Below are positions 16,400-26,459 of a DNA stretch of 64,000 bases, piece by piece. Source of the DNA: CAMXAS01 sp964442435 (GTDB lineage Bacteria > Bacteroidota > Bacteroidia > Bacteroidales > P3); assembly GCA_964442435.1 (NCBI GenBank), contig CAYTZG010000002.1:62001-126000 (forward strand). The letters run 5' to 3'. Numbering within the stretch: the first letter of the stretch is position 1; every line of letters begins with the position of its first letter. Made by a program: the position numbers and the translations under genes. A model generated the notes under the pieces. That model was not told the origin of the DNA and did no database searches. It worked only from the letters and a program-made list of their open reading frames with translations.

Positions 16400-19300
16400 T
16401 TGTCTACGAAAACGATAAAAAAGATAAATTTTGCTTCGACCAAACCGGCGGAGCATATAGATTTTCTGGATATACAGTTGAAGTCGTTCCGCGATTTCTT
16501 CCAGTTGGAAACCAATCCTGAAAATCGGGTTGACGAGGGGCTGTATAAAGTTTTTGCAGAGAATTTTCCGATTACGGATGCGCGCAACAATTTCGTATTG
16601 GAATTTTTGGATTATTTCATCGATCCGCCCCGTTACAGCATCGACGAATGCTTGAACAGGGGATTGACGTATAGCGTGCCGTTGAAAGCCAAACTGAAGC
16701 TTTCCTGCACCGATTCGGAACATGAGGATTTCAAGGATGTTATACAAGATGTTTATCTGGGGATGATTCCCTACATGACGCCGAGCGGCTCGTTCATCAT
16801 CAACGGGGCCGAACGTGTCATCGTATCCCAGTTGCATCGTTCGCCGGGCGTATTTTTCGGCACGAGCTACCACTCGAACGGCCAGCAGTTGTATTCCGCC
16901 CGCATCATTCCGTTCAAGGGCTCCTGGATGGAATTCACCACCGACATCAGCAACGTGATGTTCGCCTATATCGACCGTAAGAAGAAGTTGCCGATTACGA
17001 CGCTGCTTCGGGCTATAGGCTACGAAACGGATAAAGATATTTTGGAAATATTCGACTTGGCCAAGGAAATCAAAGTCAGCAAGGCCGGGTTGAAAAAGTA
17101 TATAGGTACACGTTTGGCGGCGCGCGTCGTCCGTTCCTGGGTTGAAGACTTCGTGGACGAGGATACGGGCGAGGTCGTTTCCATCGAACGTACCGAGGTC
17201 ATCATCGATCGTGAAACCGAGTTGTCGGAACGTCACATCGATATGATTGTGGACGCGGGCATCAAGACCGTGTTGATTCACAAAGAAGAGAACGACAGCA
17301 ACCTGGATTGCTCCATCATTTTCAATACATTGCAAAAGGATGCGGCCAACAATGCCAAGGAAGCCGTCGAATTCATCTACCGCCAGTTGCGGAGCGCCGA
17401 GCCGCCAGACGAAGAGACGGCGCGCGGCATCATCGAAAAACTGTTCTTCTCCGACAAGCGTTACGATTTGGGCGAAGTAGGCCGTTACCGTATCAACCGC
17501 AAGTTGGATTTGACCACGCCTTTGGATGTCCGCGTCCTGACGAAGGAAGACATCATCTGCATCATCAAGCACCTGATCGAACTCATTAACTCGCACGCCG
17601 AAGTGGACGATATCGACCACTTGAGCAACCGTCGTATCCGGACGGTGGGCGAGCAGCTGTACGCGCAGTTCGGCGTCGGCCTCAACCGTATGGCCCGTAC
17701 GATTCGTGAAAGAATGAACGTGCGCGACAACGAGGTGTTCACGCCCATGGATTTGATCAACGCCAAGACGCTGTCTTCCGTCATCAATTCGTTCTTCGGC
17801 ACGAACCAGCTTTCGCAGTTCATGGACCAGACGAACCCCCTGTCCGAAATCACGCACAAGCGTCGTATCTCGGCCTTGGGCCCCGGCGGTCTTTCACGTG
17901 AGCGTGCGGGCTTCGAGGTGCGAGACGTGCACTATACGCACTACGGTCGTCTGTGTACGATTGAAACGCCTGAAGGCCCGAACATCGGTTTGATTTCCTC
18001 GCTCTGCGTCTTCGCCGTCATCAACAAGTTGGGCTTCATCGAAACGCCCTACTATAAAGTGGAAAACGGCAAGGTGGCCATCAACGAGGATCCGGTTTAC
18101 CTTACGGCCGAAGAGGAAGAAAATACGATTATCGCGCAGGCCTGTACGCCCATCGAGGCCGACGGCCAAATCAAGGAAAGCCGTATCAAGGCCCGTCATT
18201 TGGCCGACTTCCCGATTGTTCCCAAGGAAGAGGTCAACCTTATGGACGTGGCGCCTAACCAGATTGCCTCTATCGCGGCTTCGTTGATTCCGTTTTTGGA
18301 ACACGACGACGCCAACCGTGCGTTGATGGGCTCTAACATGATGCGTCAGGCCGTGCCGTTGTTGCAGCCTGAAGTGCCGATTGTGGGAACGGGTCTGGAA
18401 CCGCACGTGGCGCAGGATTCCCGCGTGTTGATCAATGCCGAGGGCGACGGGGTCGTGACCTATGTGGATGCCAATACGATTACGATTCGTTACGAAATGA
18501 GCGAGGACGAACGTCTGACCAATTTCGACGACGACGCCAAGACCTATACGCTTACCAAGTTCCGCCGCACGAACCAAAGCTCGTGCATCAACCTGACGCC
18601 GATTGTCCGCAAGGGCGACACCGTCAAGAAAGGGCAGGTGCTTTGCGAGGGTTATGCGACGCGCAACGGCGAGTTGGCCTTGGGACGCAACCTTAAAGTG
18701 GCGTTCATGCCGTGGAAGGGTTACAACTTCGAGGACGCCATCGTGATTTCGGAACGCGTGGTCAAGGAAGACCTCTTTACGTCCATCCACGTGGAAGAAT
18801 ATACGTTGGACGTGCGTGAAACCAAGCGCGGCATGGAGGAACTGACGAGCGACATCCCGAACGTCAGCCAGGAAGCCACGAAGGATTTGGAAGAAAACGG
18901 TATCGTCCGCATCGGTTCCGAGGTTAAGGAAGGCGATATCCTTATCGGTAAGATTACGCCCAAGGGCGAGTCCGACCCGACGCCGGAAGAAAAACTGCTG
19001 CGCGCCATCTTCGGCGACAAGGCCGGCGATGTCAAGGATGCTTCGTTGAAGATGCCGCCTTCGGCCAGCGGTACCGTCATCGCGACCGACCATTTTGAAA
19101 TCAAGGGCAAGACCAAAGGCAAGGATAAGAAAGACAAAGATGACCTTAAATTGCTGGAACGCGACTTCAACAAGGAGGTTCAGGAATTGAAGGCCAAATT
19201 GGTGGAAAAACTCTTGCAGATTGTGGGCGACAACAAGTCGGCCGGTGTATATAGCAACCTGCGTGAGGAACTCATCGCCAAGAAAGTCCGCTTTACGGCC

Positions 19301-20206
19301 AAGACGTTGATGGAGCTGGATTACCAAACGGTCAACCCGGCCAAGTGGACGAACGACGAAGAGGTCAATGCCTTGATCAAGCGTCTGCTCAATAACTACA
19401 ACATCAAGTACCGCGAACTGCTGGGCCGCTTCCAGAGAAGCCGGTTCGAAAAGACGGTGGGCGCCGAGTTGCCCGTCGGCGTGGTTCAGATGGCCAAGGT
19501 CGTCATCGCCAAGAAGCGTAAGTTGCGTATCGGTGACAAGATGGCCGGCCGTCACGGTAACAAGGGTATCGTGGCCCGTATTGTCCGTGAGGAGGATATG
19601 CCCTTCCTCGAAGACGGTACACCGGTGGATATCGTATTGAACCCGTTGGGCGTACCTTCGCGTATGAACTTGGGTCAGATATACGAAACCGTTTTGGGCT
19701 GGGCCGGCAAGGAATTGGGCTTGCAGTTCGCGACCCCGATTTTCGACGGTGCCGAACCCGAAGAAATCGACAAGTACATCAAGGAAGCGGGCTTGCCGCA
19801 ATACGGCCGTACGTACCTCTACGACGGCGGTACCGGCGAGCGTTTCGACCAACCGGCCACGGTGGGCTACATCTACATGATCAAGCTGCACCACATGATC
19901 GACGACAAGATGCACGCGCGTTCGATCGGGCCGTACTCGCTTATCACGCAACAGCCGTTGGGCGGTAAGGCGCAGTTCGGTGGTCAGCGTTTCGGTGAGA
20001 TGGAAATCTGGGCTTTGGAAGCGTTCGGCGCGGCCAATATCCTGCAAGAGGTATTGACGGTCAAGTCCGACGACGTGAACGGACGTGCCAAGGCTTACGA
20101 AGCGATTGTCAAGGGCGAGAATATGCCGACGCCTTCTATTCCGGAATCTTTCAACGTACTTATCAACGAGTTGAGAGGTTTGGGCTTGGAAGTATCGTTC
20201 AGCTAA
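16400..20206 (+). CDS. rpoB: DNA-directed RNA polymerase subunit beta
   Basis: The 1268-residue beta subunit starts MSTKTIKKINFAS, followed by HIDFLDIQLKSFRDFFQ. An in-frame TAA lies 15 bases upstream and no ATG is available, so the start must be the TTG at 16400. Beta signatures include FFGTNQLSQFMDQTNPLSEITHKRR (written here only as FFGTNQLSQFMD), the rifampicin region, GRHGNKGIVARI and QPLGGKAQFGGQRFGEME at the C-terminus. The enzyme core acts with beta' encoded 46 bases downstream. The rifampicin region carries the usual susceptible-type residues (LSQFMDQ, HKRR). Confidence 0.98.
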   Translation: MSTKTIKKINFASTKPAEHIDFLDIQLKSFRDFFQLETNPENRVDEGLYKVFAENFPITDARNNFVLEFLDYFIDPPRYSIDECLNRGLTYSVPLKAKLKLSCTDSEHEDFKDVIQDVYLGMIPYMTPSGSFIINGAERVIVSQLHRSPGVFFGTSYHSNGQQLYSARIIPFKGSWMEFTTDISNVMFAYIDRKKKLPITTLLRAIGYETDKDILEIFDLAKEIKVSKAGLKKYIGTRLAARVVRSWVEDFVDEDTGEVVSIERTEVIIDRETELSERHIDMIVDAGIKTVLIHKEENDSNLDCSIIFNTLQKDAANNAKEAVEFIYRQLRSAEPPDEETARGIIEKLFFSDKRYDLGEVGRYRINRKLDLTTPLDVRVLTKEDIICIIKHLIELINSHAEVDDIDHLSNRRIRTVGEQLYAQFGVGLNRMARTIRERMNVRDNEVFTPMDLINAKTLSSVINSFFGTNQLSQFMDQTNPLSEITHKRRISALGPGGLSRERAGFEVRDVHYTHYGRLCTIETPEGPNIGLISSLCVFAVINKLGFIETPYYKVENGKVAINEDPVYLTAEEEENTIIAQACTPIEADGQIKESRIKARHLADFPIVPKEEVNLMDVAPNQIASIAASLIPFLEHDDANRALMGSNMMRQAVPLLQPEVPIVGTGLEPHVAQDSRVLINAEGDGVVTYVDANTITIRYEMSEDERLTNFDDDAKTYTLTKFRRTNQSSCINLTPIVRKGDTVKKGQVLCEGYATRNGELALGRNLKVAFMPWKGYNFEDAIVISERVVKEDLFTSIHVEEYTLDVRETKRGMEELTSDIPNVSQEATKDLEENGIVRIGSEVKEGDILIGKITPKGESDPTPEEKLLRAIFGDKAGDVKDASLKMPPSASGTVIATDHFEIKGKTKGKDKKDKDDLKLLERDFNKEVQELKAKLVEKLLQIVGDNKSAGVYSNLREELIAKKVRFTAKTLMELDYQTVNPAKWTNDEEVNALIKRLLNNYNIKYRELLGRFQRSRFEKTVGAELPVGVVQMAKVVIAKKRKLRIGDKMAGRHGNKGIVARIVREEDMPFLEDGTPVDIVLNPLGVPSRMNLGQIYETVLGWAGKELGLQFATPIFDGAEPEEIDKYIKEAGLPQYGRTYLYDGGTGERFDQPATVGYIYMIKLHHMIDDKMHARSIGPYSLITQQPLGGKAQFGGQRFGEMEIWALEAFGAANILQEVLTVKSDDVNGRAKAYEAIVKGENMPTPSIPESFNVLINELRGLGLEVSFS

Positions 20207-20252
20207 ACCGTTGACGGAACCCTAAATATTAACATTCAATCTAACTACATAT

Positions 20253-23200
20253 ATGGCGTTGAAAAAAGAAGGTCCTGTTGCACTGGATTTTAACAAAATC
20301 ACCATCAGTCTGGCCTCTCCGGAAACCATTTTGGAGCGTTCTCACGGAGAAGTGACCAAGCCGGAGACCATCAACTACCGTACCTACAAGCCGGAACGCG
20401 ACGGTTTGTTCTGCGAACGCATTTTCGGCCCGATTAAAGACTGGGAATGCCATTGCGGTAAATATAAACGTATTCGTTATAAAGGCATCGTCTGCGACCG
20501 ATGCGGTGTGGAAGTGACGGAAAAGAAGGTAAGACGTGAGCGCATGGGGCACATCCAGTTGGTCGTACCGGTGGCGCACATCTGGTTCTTCCGTTCGTTG
20601 CCGAATAAAATCGGCGCGCTGCTGGGGATGCAGACCAAAAAGTTGGAATCCATCATCTACTACGAGAAGTATGTGGTGATTCAACCCGGTATCAAGGCCG
20701 CCGACGGCATCGAGTTCATGCAGTTCCTCTCGGATGAGGAATACTACGACATCGTGGACAACCTGCCGGCCGACAACGCGTTGCTTGACGACAGCGACCC
20801 CAACAAGTTCATCGCCAAGATGGGCGGTGAGGCCTTGTACGACTTGCTCAAACGCATCGATTTGGATGCGCTTTCCTACGAATTGCGCGACCGCGCGAAC
20901 AAGGAAACCTCTCAGCAGAGAAAGCAGGAGGCCCTCAAGCGTCTGAATGTCGTGGAAGCTTTCCGCGAATCGCAGACCCGTATCGAGAACCGTCCGGAAT
21001 GGATGATCATGAAGGTGGTTCCGGTCATCCCGCCCGATTTGCGTCCGTTGGTGCCGTTGGATGGCGGCCGTTTCGCCACGTCCGACCTCAACGACCTGTA
21101 CCGTCGCGTCATCATCCGCAACAACCGTCTCAAACGCCTTATCGAAATCAAGGCGCCCGATGTCATCATGCGCAACGAAAAGCGTATGTTGCAGGAAGCC
21201 GTCGATTCGCTGTTCGACAACAGCCGCAAGGCGCGCACGGTCAAGAGCGACGGCACGCGTTTGCTCAAATCCCTCTCCGACAGCTTGAAAGGTAAGCAAG
21301 GCCGTTTCCGTCAGAACCTGTTGGGTAAACGTGTGGACTATTCCGGCCGTTCGGTTATCGTCGTCGGCCCGGATTTGAAGATGAACGAATGCGGTTTGCC
21401 GAAAGACATGGCGGCCGAGTTGTACAAGCCGTTCATCATCCGCAAGCTGCTGGAGCGCGGCATCGTCAAGACCGTGAAATCGGCCAAGAAGATTGTGGAG
21501 CGCAAAGACCCGGTTATCTGGGATATCCTCGAAAACATCATGAAAGGGCACCCCGTTCTGTTGAACCGTGCCCCGACCTTGCACCGCTTGGGTATTCAGG
21601 CGTTCCAGCCCAAACTCATCGAAGGCAAGGCCATGCGTCTGCACCCGTTGGTATGTACGGCCTTCAACGCCGACTTCGACGGTGACCAGATGGCCGTTCA
21701 CGTGCCGCTCGGCAATGCGGCCATTTTGGAAGCCCAGTTGCTGATGCTGGCTTCGCACAACATCCTGAACCCCGCCAACGGCGCGCCTATCACGGTACCG
21801 TCGCAAGACATGGTATTGGGTCTGTACTATCTGACCAAAGGCCTGAAGTCGGAAGGCGATATGAAGGTTCAGGGCGAAGGTTCCGTGTTCTATTCGGCCG
21901 AAGAGGCGTTGATAGCCTACAACGAAGGCCGCGTGAATATGCACGCCTGGGTCAAGGTGCGTTTGGAAAATCCCGACGGTTCGACCTATCTGCTCGACAC
22001 GACGGTGGGACGTATCATCTTCAACCGCGTGGTGCCGAAGGAATACGGCTTCATCAACGAACTGCTGACCAAGAAATCGTTGCGCGACATCATCTCCGAC
22101 GTATTGATGAAGACCGGCAATGCCAAGACGGTTCAGTTCCTCGACGACATCAAGAGCCTCGGTTACCGCACGGCCTACAAGGGTAGCCTCTCGTTCAACC
22201 TGGGCGACGTCATCGTGCCGGAAATCAAGGAAGAACTGATTGCCAGCGCGAACAACGACGTGGATGAAGTGATGAACAACTACAACATGGGTTTCATCAC
22301 GAACAACGAACGTTACAACCAGATTATCGATATCTGGACCCATACGAACTCCAAACTGACGACGGCGGTTATGAAACAGCTTTCGGCCGACCGTCAGGGC
22401 TTCAACCCGGTCTTCATGATGTTGGATTCCGGGGCGCGTGGTTCTAAGGAACAGATCCGTCAGCTCTGCGGTATGCGTGGTTTGATGGCCAAGCCTCAGA
22501 AATCCGGTGCCAGCGGCGGCGAAATCATCGAGAACCCGATTTTGGCGAACTTCAAGGAAGGCCTTTCGGTATTGGAGTACTTCATCTCTACGCACGGTGC
22601 CCGTAAGGGTTTGGCCGATACGGCCTTGAAGACGGCCGACGCCGGTTATCTGACGCGTCGTCTCGTGGACGTGGCGCAGGATGTCATCATTTCGGAAGAA
22701 GACTGCCATACGCAGCGCGGTCTGATCGCCACGGCCTTGAAGAAGAACGACGAGGTGGTGGAAACCTTGTACGAACGTATTTTGGGTCGTACGACGGTGG
22801 ACGACATCTATCATCCGCAGACCAACGAACTCATTGTGGCGGCCGGCGAGGAAATCACCGAAGAAATCGCGCAGAAGATAGAAGATTCGCCCATTGAGGA
22901 AGTGGAAATCCGTTCGGTGCTGACGTGCGAATCCAAGCATGGCGTCTGCGCCCGTTGCTATGGCCGCAACCTGGCCACGCGCAAGATGGTGCAGAAAGGC
23001 GAGGCGGTCGGCGTTATCGCGGCCCAGTCCATCGGCGAACCCGGTACCCAGCTTACGTTGCGTACATTCCACGTCGGTGGTGTGGCCGGTGGCAACATCG
23101 GTACCAACGCGCGTATCGAACCCAAATACGATGGTATCATTGAAATCGACGAATTGCGCAGCGTGCCTTACACGAAAGAGGACGGCACGAAATGCGAGGT

Positions 23201-24515
23201 CGTTATCGGCCGTTCGGCGGAAATGCGCGTGGTGGACCCCAACACGAAGGCCGTATTGACCGTGGCCAATATCCCTTACGGCGCCTGGCTGTACGTCAAG
23301 CATGGCGACGCCGTCAAGGCCGGCACGCTGTTGGCCGACTGGGATCCGTACAATGCCGTCATCATCTCCGAGGTAAGCGGTCGGATTTCGTTCCAGAACC
23401 TTGTGGAAAACGTAACGTTCCGCGTGGAATCAGACGACCAGACCGGTTACAAGGACAAGGTTATCATCGAATCCCGTCAGAAATCCAAGAACCCGTCCAT
23501 CAACGTATTGTCGGCTTCGGGCGAAATCCTGAAGATTTACGATATTCCGGTGGGCGCGCACGTGGTCATCGACGACAACGTCGATATCAAGGCCGGTGAG
23601 ATTCTGGTCAAGATACCGCGTTCGTTCGGCAAGTCGGGCGATATCACGGGCGGTCTGCCGCGTGTTACCGAATTGTTTGAGGCGCGTAACCCGTCCGACC
23701 CGGCCATCGTTGCGGAAATCGACGGTATCGTCAGCTTCGGCAAGAAACTCAAACGCGGCCACCGCGAGGTCATCATCACGGCGCGCACGGGCGAGGAGAA
23801 GTCCTATCTGATTCCGACGTCCAAGCAGATTCTGGCTCAGGAAAACGACTATGTCAAAGCGGGTACGCCCTTGTCCGAGGGCGACATCACGCCGGCCGAC
23901 ATTCTCGCCATCAAGGGCCCGATGAAGGTTCAGGAATACATCGTCAACGAAGTACAGGAAGTTTACCGTCTGCAGGGCGTTAAAATCAACGACAAGCACT
24001 TCGAAATCATCGTGCGTCAGATGATGCGCAAGGTGGAAGTCATCGATCCGGGTGACACCAACTTCCTCGAAGGCGAACTCGTCAACAAAATCGACTTCAT
24101 CGAAGCCAACGACAAGATTTACGGCGAGAAAGTCGTGGAAGACGCCGGCGATTCCGAAAACGTGAAACCCGGTCAGATTCTCACGGCCCGCGCGTTGCGT
24201 GACGAAAACTCCATACTGCGCCGCAAGGGGCTCAAGCTTGTCGCCGCGCGCGAAGCGCAACCGGCTACGGCCCGTCAGGTGCTGCAAGGTATCACGAAGG
24301 CTTCGTTGCAGGTCAAGAGCTTCCTTTCGGCCGCTTCTTTCCAGGAAACGACGAAGGTGCTGACCGACGCCGCCGTGAACGCCAAGGTCGATTACCTCGA
24401 AGGCTTGAAGGAGAATGTTTTGGTAGGCCACTTGATTCCGGCCGGTACCGGCTTGAAGGCCTATCAGGACGACATCGTTTACGCCAAGGAGGAATACGAG
24501 GAATTGTTCAGATAA
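20253..24515 (+). CDS. rpoC: DNA-directed RNA polymerase subunit beta'
   Basis: The 1420-residue beta' subunit has the N-terminal zinc site (CHCGKYKRIRYKGIVCDRCG). The catalytic NADFDGDQM (residues 472-480) carries the three Mg-binding Asp at 474, 476 and 478. The second zinc site CESKHGVCARCYG follows, with a normal C-terminal clamp. The start is the ATG at 20253 (MALKKEGPVALDFNK). Co-transcribed with rpoB and followed after 12 bases by a DUF3467 gene. Confidence 0.98.
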   Translation: MALKKEGPVALDFNKITISLASPETILERSHGEVTKPETINYRTYKPERDGLFCERIFGPIKDWECHCGKYKRIRYKGIVCDRCGVEVTEKKVRRERMGHIQLVVPVAHIWFFRSLPNKIGALLGMQTKKLESIIYYEKYVVIQPGIKAADGIEFMQFLSDEEYYDIVDNLPADNALLDDSDPNKFIAKMGGEALYDLLKRIDLDALSYELRDRANKETSQQRKQEALKRLNVVEAFRESQTRIENRPEWMIMKVVPVIPPDLRPLVPLDGGRFATSDLNDLYRRVIIRNNRLKRLIEIKAPDVIMRNEKRMLQEAVDSLFDNSRKARTVKSDGTRLLKSLSDSLKGKQGRFRQNLLGKRVDYSGRSVIVVGPDLKMNECGLPKDMAAELYKPFIIRKLLERGIVKTVKSAKKIVERKDPVIWDILENIMKGHPVLLNRAPTLHRLGIQAFQPKLIEGKAMRLHPLVCTAFNADFDGDQMAVHVPLGNAAILEAQLLMLASHNILNPANGAPITVPSQDMVLGLYYLTKGLKSEGDMKVQGEGSVFYSAEEALIAYNEGRVNMHAWVKVRLENPDGSTYLLDTTVGRIIFNRVVPKEYGFINELLTKKSLRDIISDVLMKTGNAKTVQFLDDIKSLGYRTAYKGSLSFNLGDVIVPEIKEELIASANNDVDEVMNNYNMGFITNNERYNQIIDIWTHTNSKLTTAVMKQLSADRQGFNPVFMMLDSGARGSKEQIRQLCGMRGLMAKPQKSGASGGEIIENPILANFKEGLSVLEYFISTHGARKGLADTALKTADAGYLTRRLVDVAQDVIISEEDCHTQRGLIATALKKNDEVVETLYERILGRTTVDDIYHPQTNELIVAAGEEITEEIAQKIEDSPIEEVEIRSVLTCESKHGVCARCYGRNLATRKMVQKGEAVGVIAAQSIGEPGTQLTLRTFHVGGVAGGNIGTNARIEPKYDGIIEIDELRSVPYTKEDGTKCEVVIGRSAEMRVVDPNTKAVLTVANIPYGAWLYVKHGDAVKAGTLLADWDPYNAVIISEVSGRISFQNLVENVTFRVESDDQTGYKDKVIIESRQKSKNPSINVLSASGEILKIYDIPVGAHVVIDDNVDIKAGEILVKIPRSFGKSGDITGGLPRVTELFEARNPSDPAIVAEIDGIVSFGKKLKRGHREVIITARTGEEKSYLIPTSKQILAQENDYVKAGTPLSEGDITPADILAIKGPMKVQEYIVNEVQEVYRLQGVKINDKHFEIIVRQMMRKVEVIDPGDTNFLEGELVNKIDFIEANDKIYGEKVVEDAGDSENVKPGQILTARALRDENSILRRKGLKLVAAREAQPATARQVLQGITKASLQVKSFLSAASFQETTKVLTDAAVNAKVDYLEGLKENVLVGHLIPAGTGLKAYQDDIVYAKEEYEELFR

Positions 24516-24527
24516 AAGGAGGGAAAA

Positions 24528-24860
24528 ATGGCAGAACAGAAAAACCGCAAGGAAGGACAGCAGTTGGATGTGGAATTGTCGGTGGAGACGGCCAAAGGGG
24601 TCTATTCCAACCTGGCGATGATTACGCATTCGCAGGCGGAGTTTATCGTGGACTTCTTGCAGATGCTGCCCGGCATTCCGAAAGCCATCGTCCGCTCCCG
24701 CGTCATCATGACGCCCTTGCACGCCAAACGCTTGTTGGCGGCTTTGTCCGACAATGTGTCCAAGTTCGAGGCCCGCTTCGGCACGATTAAGGAGCCGGAA
24801 CGCGGCAACGACAACACGATTGGCTTTTTGGGCAACAACATTCCCTCGACGGAGGCTTAA
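24528..24860 (+). CDS. DUF3467 family protein
   Basis: This 110-residue protein contains GVYSNLAMITHSQAEFIVDF, LQMLPGIPKAIVRSRVIMTP and HAKRLLAALSDNVSKFE, the DUF3467 pattern. It lies 12 bases behind rpoC with a good AAAGGAGGG ribosome binding site, a placement conserved in Bacteroidota. The sequence suggests a small cytoplasmic protein. Function is unknown; co-expression with RNA polymerase is suggested by position only. Confidence 0.9.
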   Translation: MAEQKNRKEGQQLDVELSVETAKGVYSNLAMITHSQAEFIVDFLQMLPGIPKAIVRSRVIMTPLHAKRLLAALSDNVSKFEARFGTIKEPERGNDNTIGFLGNNIPSTEA

Positions 24861-24879
24861 TCCGCAGGACGAAAGACAG

Positions 24880-24911
24880 AAAGGCCGTTTCGAAAGAGAC
24901 GGCCTTTTTTT
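24880..24911 (+). terminator. Terminator of the rpoBC block
   Basis: AAAGGCCGTTTC pairs with GAGACGGCCTTT around GAAA and is followed by seven T. It ends the long ribosomal protein/RNA polymerase block. Confidence 0.9.
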
Positions 24912-24959
24912 GTGCCGTTTTTCATCGGGGCGGCGCTTTTCTTTGTCTCTAATTTTGTT

Positions 24960-24967
24960 TAACTTTG
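24960..24967 (+). promoter_or_regulatory. Putative -7 element for the kinase-kdsB-SPOR operon
   Basis: TAACTTTG matches TAnnTTTG. It lies 110 bases before the deoxynucleoside kinase start, leaving a long leader. No -33 box at standard spacing is seen. Confidence 0.4.
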
Positions 24968-25077
24968 CGAAATATATGTTTGATGCCGAAATGTCCCTTG
25001 TCCGACCGTCGGTAAGGCGGGCCGCAGGGGGCCGCGGGGCGTCAAGCGGAGTTTAACTGGCAGTAAAAACGGACGGT

Positions 25078-25692
25078 ATGATGCACCTTGCCATAGCCGG
25101 CAATATCGGCAGCGGGAAGACAACCCTGACGGGGCTGTTGGCCAAGCATTACAAATGGAAACCCTTGTACGAGGAAACGGATGACAATCCGTATCTGAAC
25201 AGTTTCTACGAGGATATGCGGCGTTGGTCTTTCAACCTGCAGGTCTATTTCCTCAACACGCGCTTCCGCCAGATTGTGGATTTGCGGCAGAGCGGAAAGA
25301 ATGTCGTGCAGGACCGGACAATTTACGAGGATGCCTATATCTTTGCCCCGAACCTGCACGCCATGGGCCTCATGACGACGCGGGATTTCGAGAACTACGC
25401 CTCCTTGTTCGAGCTCATGAACTCCTTTATCCAGCCGCCCGACCTGTTGGTGTACCTGCGGGCCGACGTGCCCACGCTCGTGCGTCAGATACAGTTGCGC
25501 GGCCGCGATTACGAGAGCGGCATCCGGTTGGATTACCTCAAGAGCCTGAACGAACGCTACGAGTCGTGGATTAGCGAATACAAGGGCAAGATGTTGATTG
25601 TGGACGTCGATCATTTGGACTATTCGCACAAACCCGAAGATTTGGGTTTCGTCATAGAGAGCATCGACGCGCAGATTAACGGTTTGTTTTGA
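25078..25692 (+). CDS. Deoxynucleoside kinase family protein
   Basis: The 204-residue protein begins MMHLAIAGNIGSGKTTLTG; the P-loop GNIGSGKTT spans residues 8-16. It also has the family segments YFLNTRF, VVQDRTIYEDAYIFA (the DR(S/T) motif), DLLVYLRAD and RGRDYESGIRLDYL. These enzymes phosphorylate deoxyadenosine, deoxyguanosine or deoxycytidine for nucleotide salvage; which base is preferred cannot be told. The stop codon overlaps the kdsB start by one base. Cytoplasmic. Confidence 0.93.
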   Translation: MMHLAIAGNIGSGKTTLTGLLAKHYKWKPLYEETDDNPYLNSFYEDMRRWSFNLQVYFLNTRFRQIVDLRQSGKNVVQDRTIYEDAYIFAPNLHAMGLMTTRDFENYASLFELMNSFIQPPDLLVYLRADVPTLVRQIQLRGRDYESGIRLDYLKSLNERYESWISEYKGKMLIVDVDHLDYSHKPEDLGFVIESIDAQINGLF

Positions 25693-26459
25693 TGAAAGCA
25701 ATCGCGATTATACCGGCCCGTTACGGCTCCTCGCGTTTTGAGGGGAAGCCGTTGGCGGACATCATGGGCAAGAGCATGATCCGTCGTGTATATGAGCAGG
25801 TCATGCAGTGCGAGGGCTTGGCCGGCGTTTGGGTGGCCACCGACGACGAGCGGATTGCCGCGCATCTGGAGGGCTTCGGCGCGCGCTATTGCCTTACGTC
25901 GCCGGATTTGCCCAACGGCACCCAGCGTTGCTATCGGGCGTATGCCGATACGATTAAGCCGCAAATCGGCGAGGCGGACGTTATCGTCAACGTGCAGGGC
26001 GACGAACCCTTTATCGCGCCGCAGGCCGTGGAAACCGTCGTGAAGGCGTTTGAAAACGGCACGGACAAAGACGTCGTGACCTTGGTCAAACGCATCACGG
26101 AGCCGGCGTTCCTGTTTGACCCGAACGTGGTCAAGGTCGTGCGGGCGAAAGACGGCCGCGCGCTGTACTTTTCGCGTCAGGCCATCCCGTTCCAGCGCGA
26201 TTTGGCGGCGGATGACGCGGCGGCCTGGTTGCGGACGACGCCTTATTTCAAGCACATCGGGCTGTATGCCTACCGCAGCGCGGTGTTGGCGGAACTGACC
26301 GCCTTGGAGACCGGCCGTTTGGAAAAGGCCGAGAGTCTGGAGCAGTTGCGGTGGCTGGAGAATGGCTATACCATCTATGGCTGCGAGACGGATTATGAAA
26401 GTGTTTCGGTTGACCGACCGGAAGATATAGAAACGTTAAAAAAAATGTGGAAACTATGA
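25692..26459 (+). CDS. kdsB: 3-deoxy-manno-octulosonate cytidylyltransferase (CMP-Kdo synthetase)
   Basis: This 255-residue enzyme activates Kdo with CTP to give CMP-Kdo for the LPS inner core. Recognisable segments are IPARYGSSRFEGKPL (nucleotide-binding), NVQGDEPFI (metal-binding Asp), HIGLYAYR, EQLRWLENG and VDRPEDIE near the C-terminus. The ATG at 25692 is chosen because it overlaps the preceding TGA and starts the conserved KAIAIIPAR. waaA, which uses CMP-Kdo, is two genes further on. Confidence 0.97.
   Translation: MKAIAIIPARYGSSRFEGKPLADIMGKSMIRRVYEQVMQCEGLAGVWVATDDERIAAHLEGFGARYCLTSPDLPNGTQRCYRAYADTIKPQIGEADVIVNVQGDEPFIAPQAVETVVKAFENGTDKDVVTLVKRITEPAFLFDPNVVKVVRAKDGRALYFSRQAIPFQRDLAADDAAAWLRTTPYFKHIGLYAYRSAVLAELTALETGRLEKAESLEQLRWLENGYTIYGCETDYESVSVDRPEDIETLKKMWKL

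Noticed and set aside
20241..23303. Open frame of about 1020 codons antisense to rpoC
   Set aside because: rpoC is certain on the plus strand; the antisense product has the His/Arg/Val-rich composition typical of a codon shadow.
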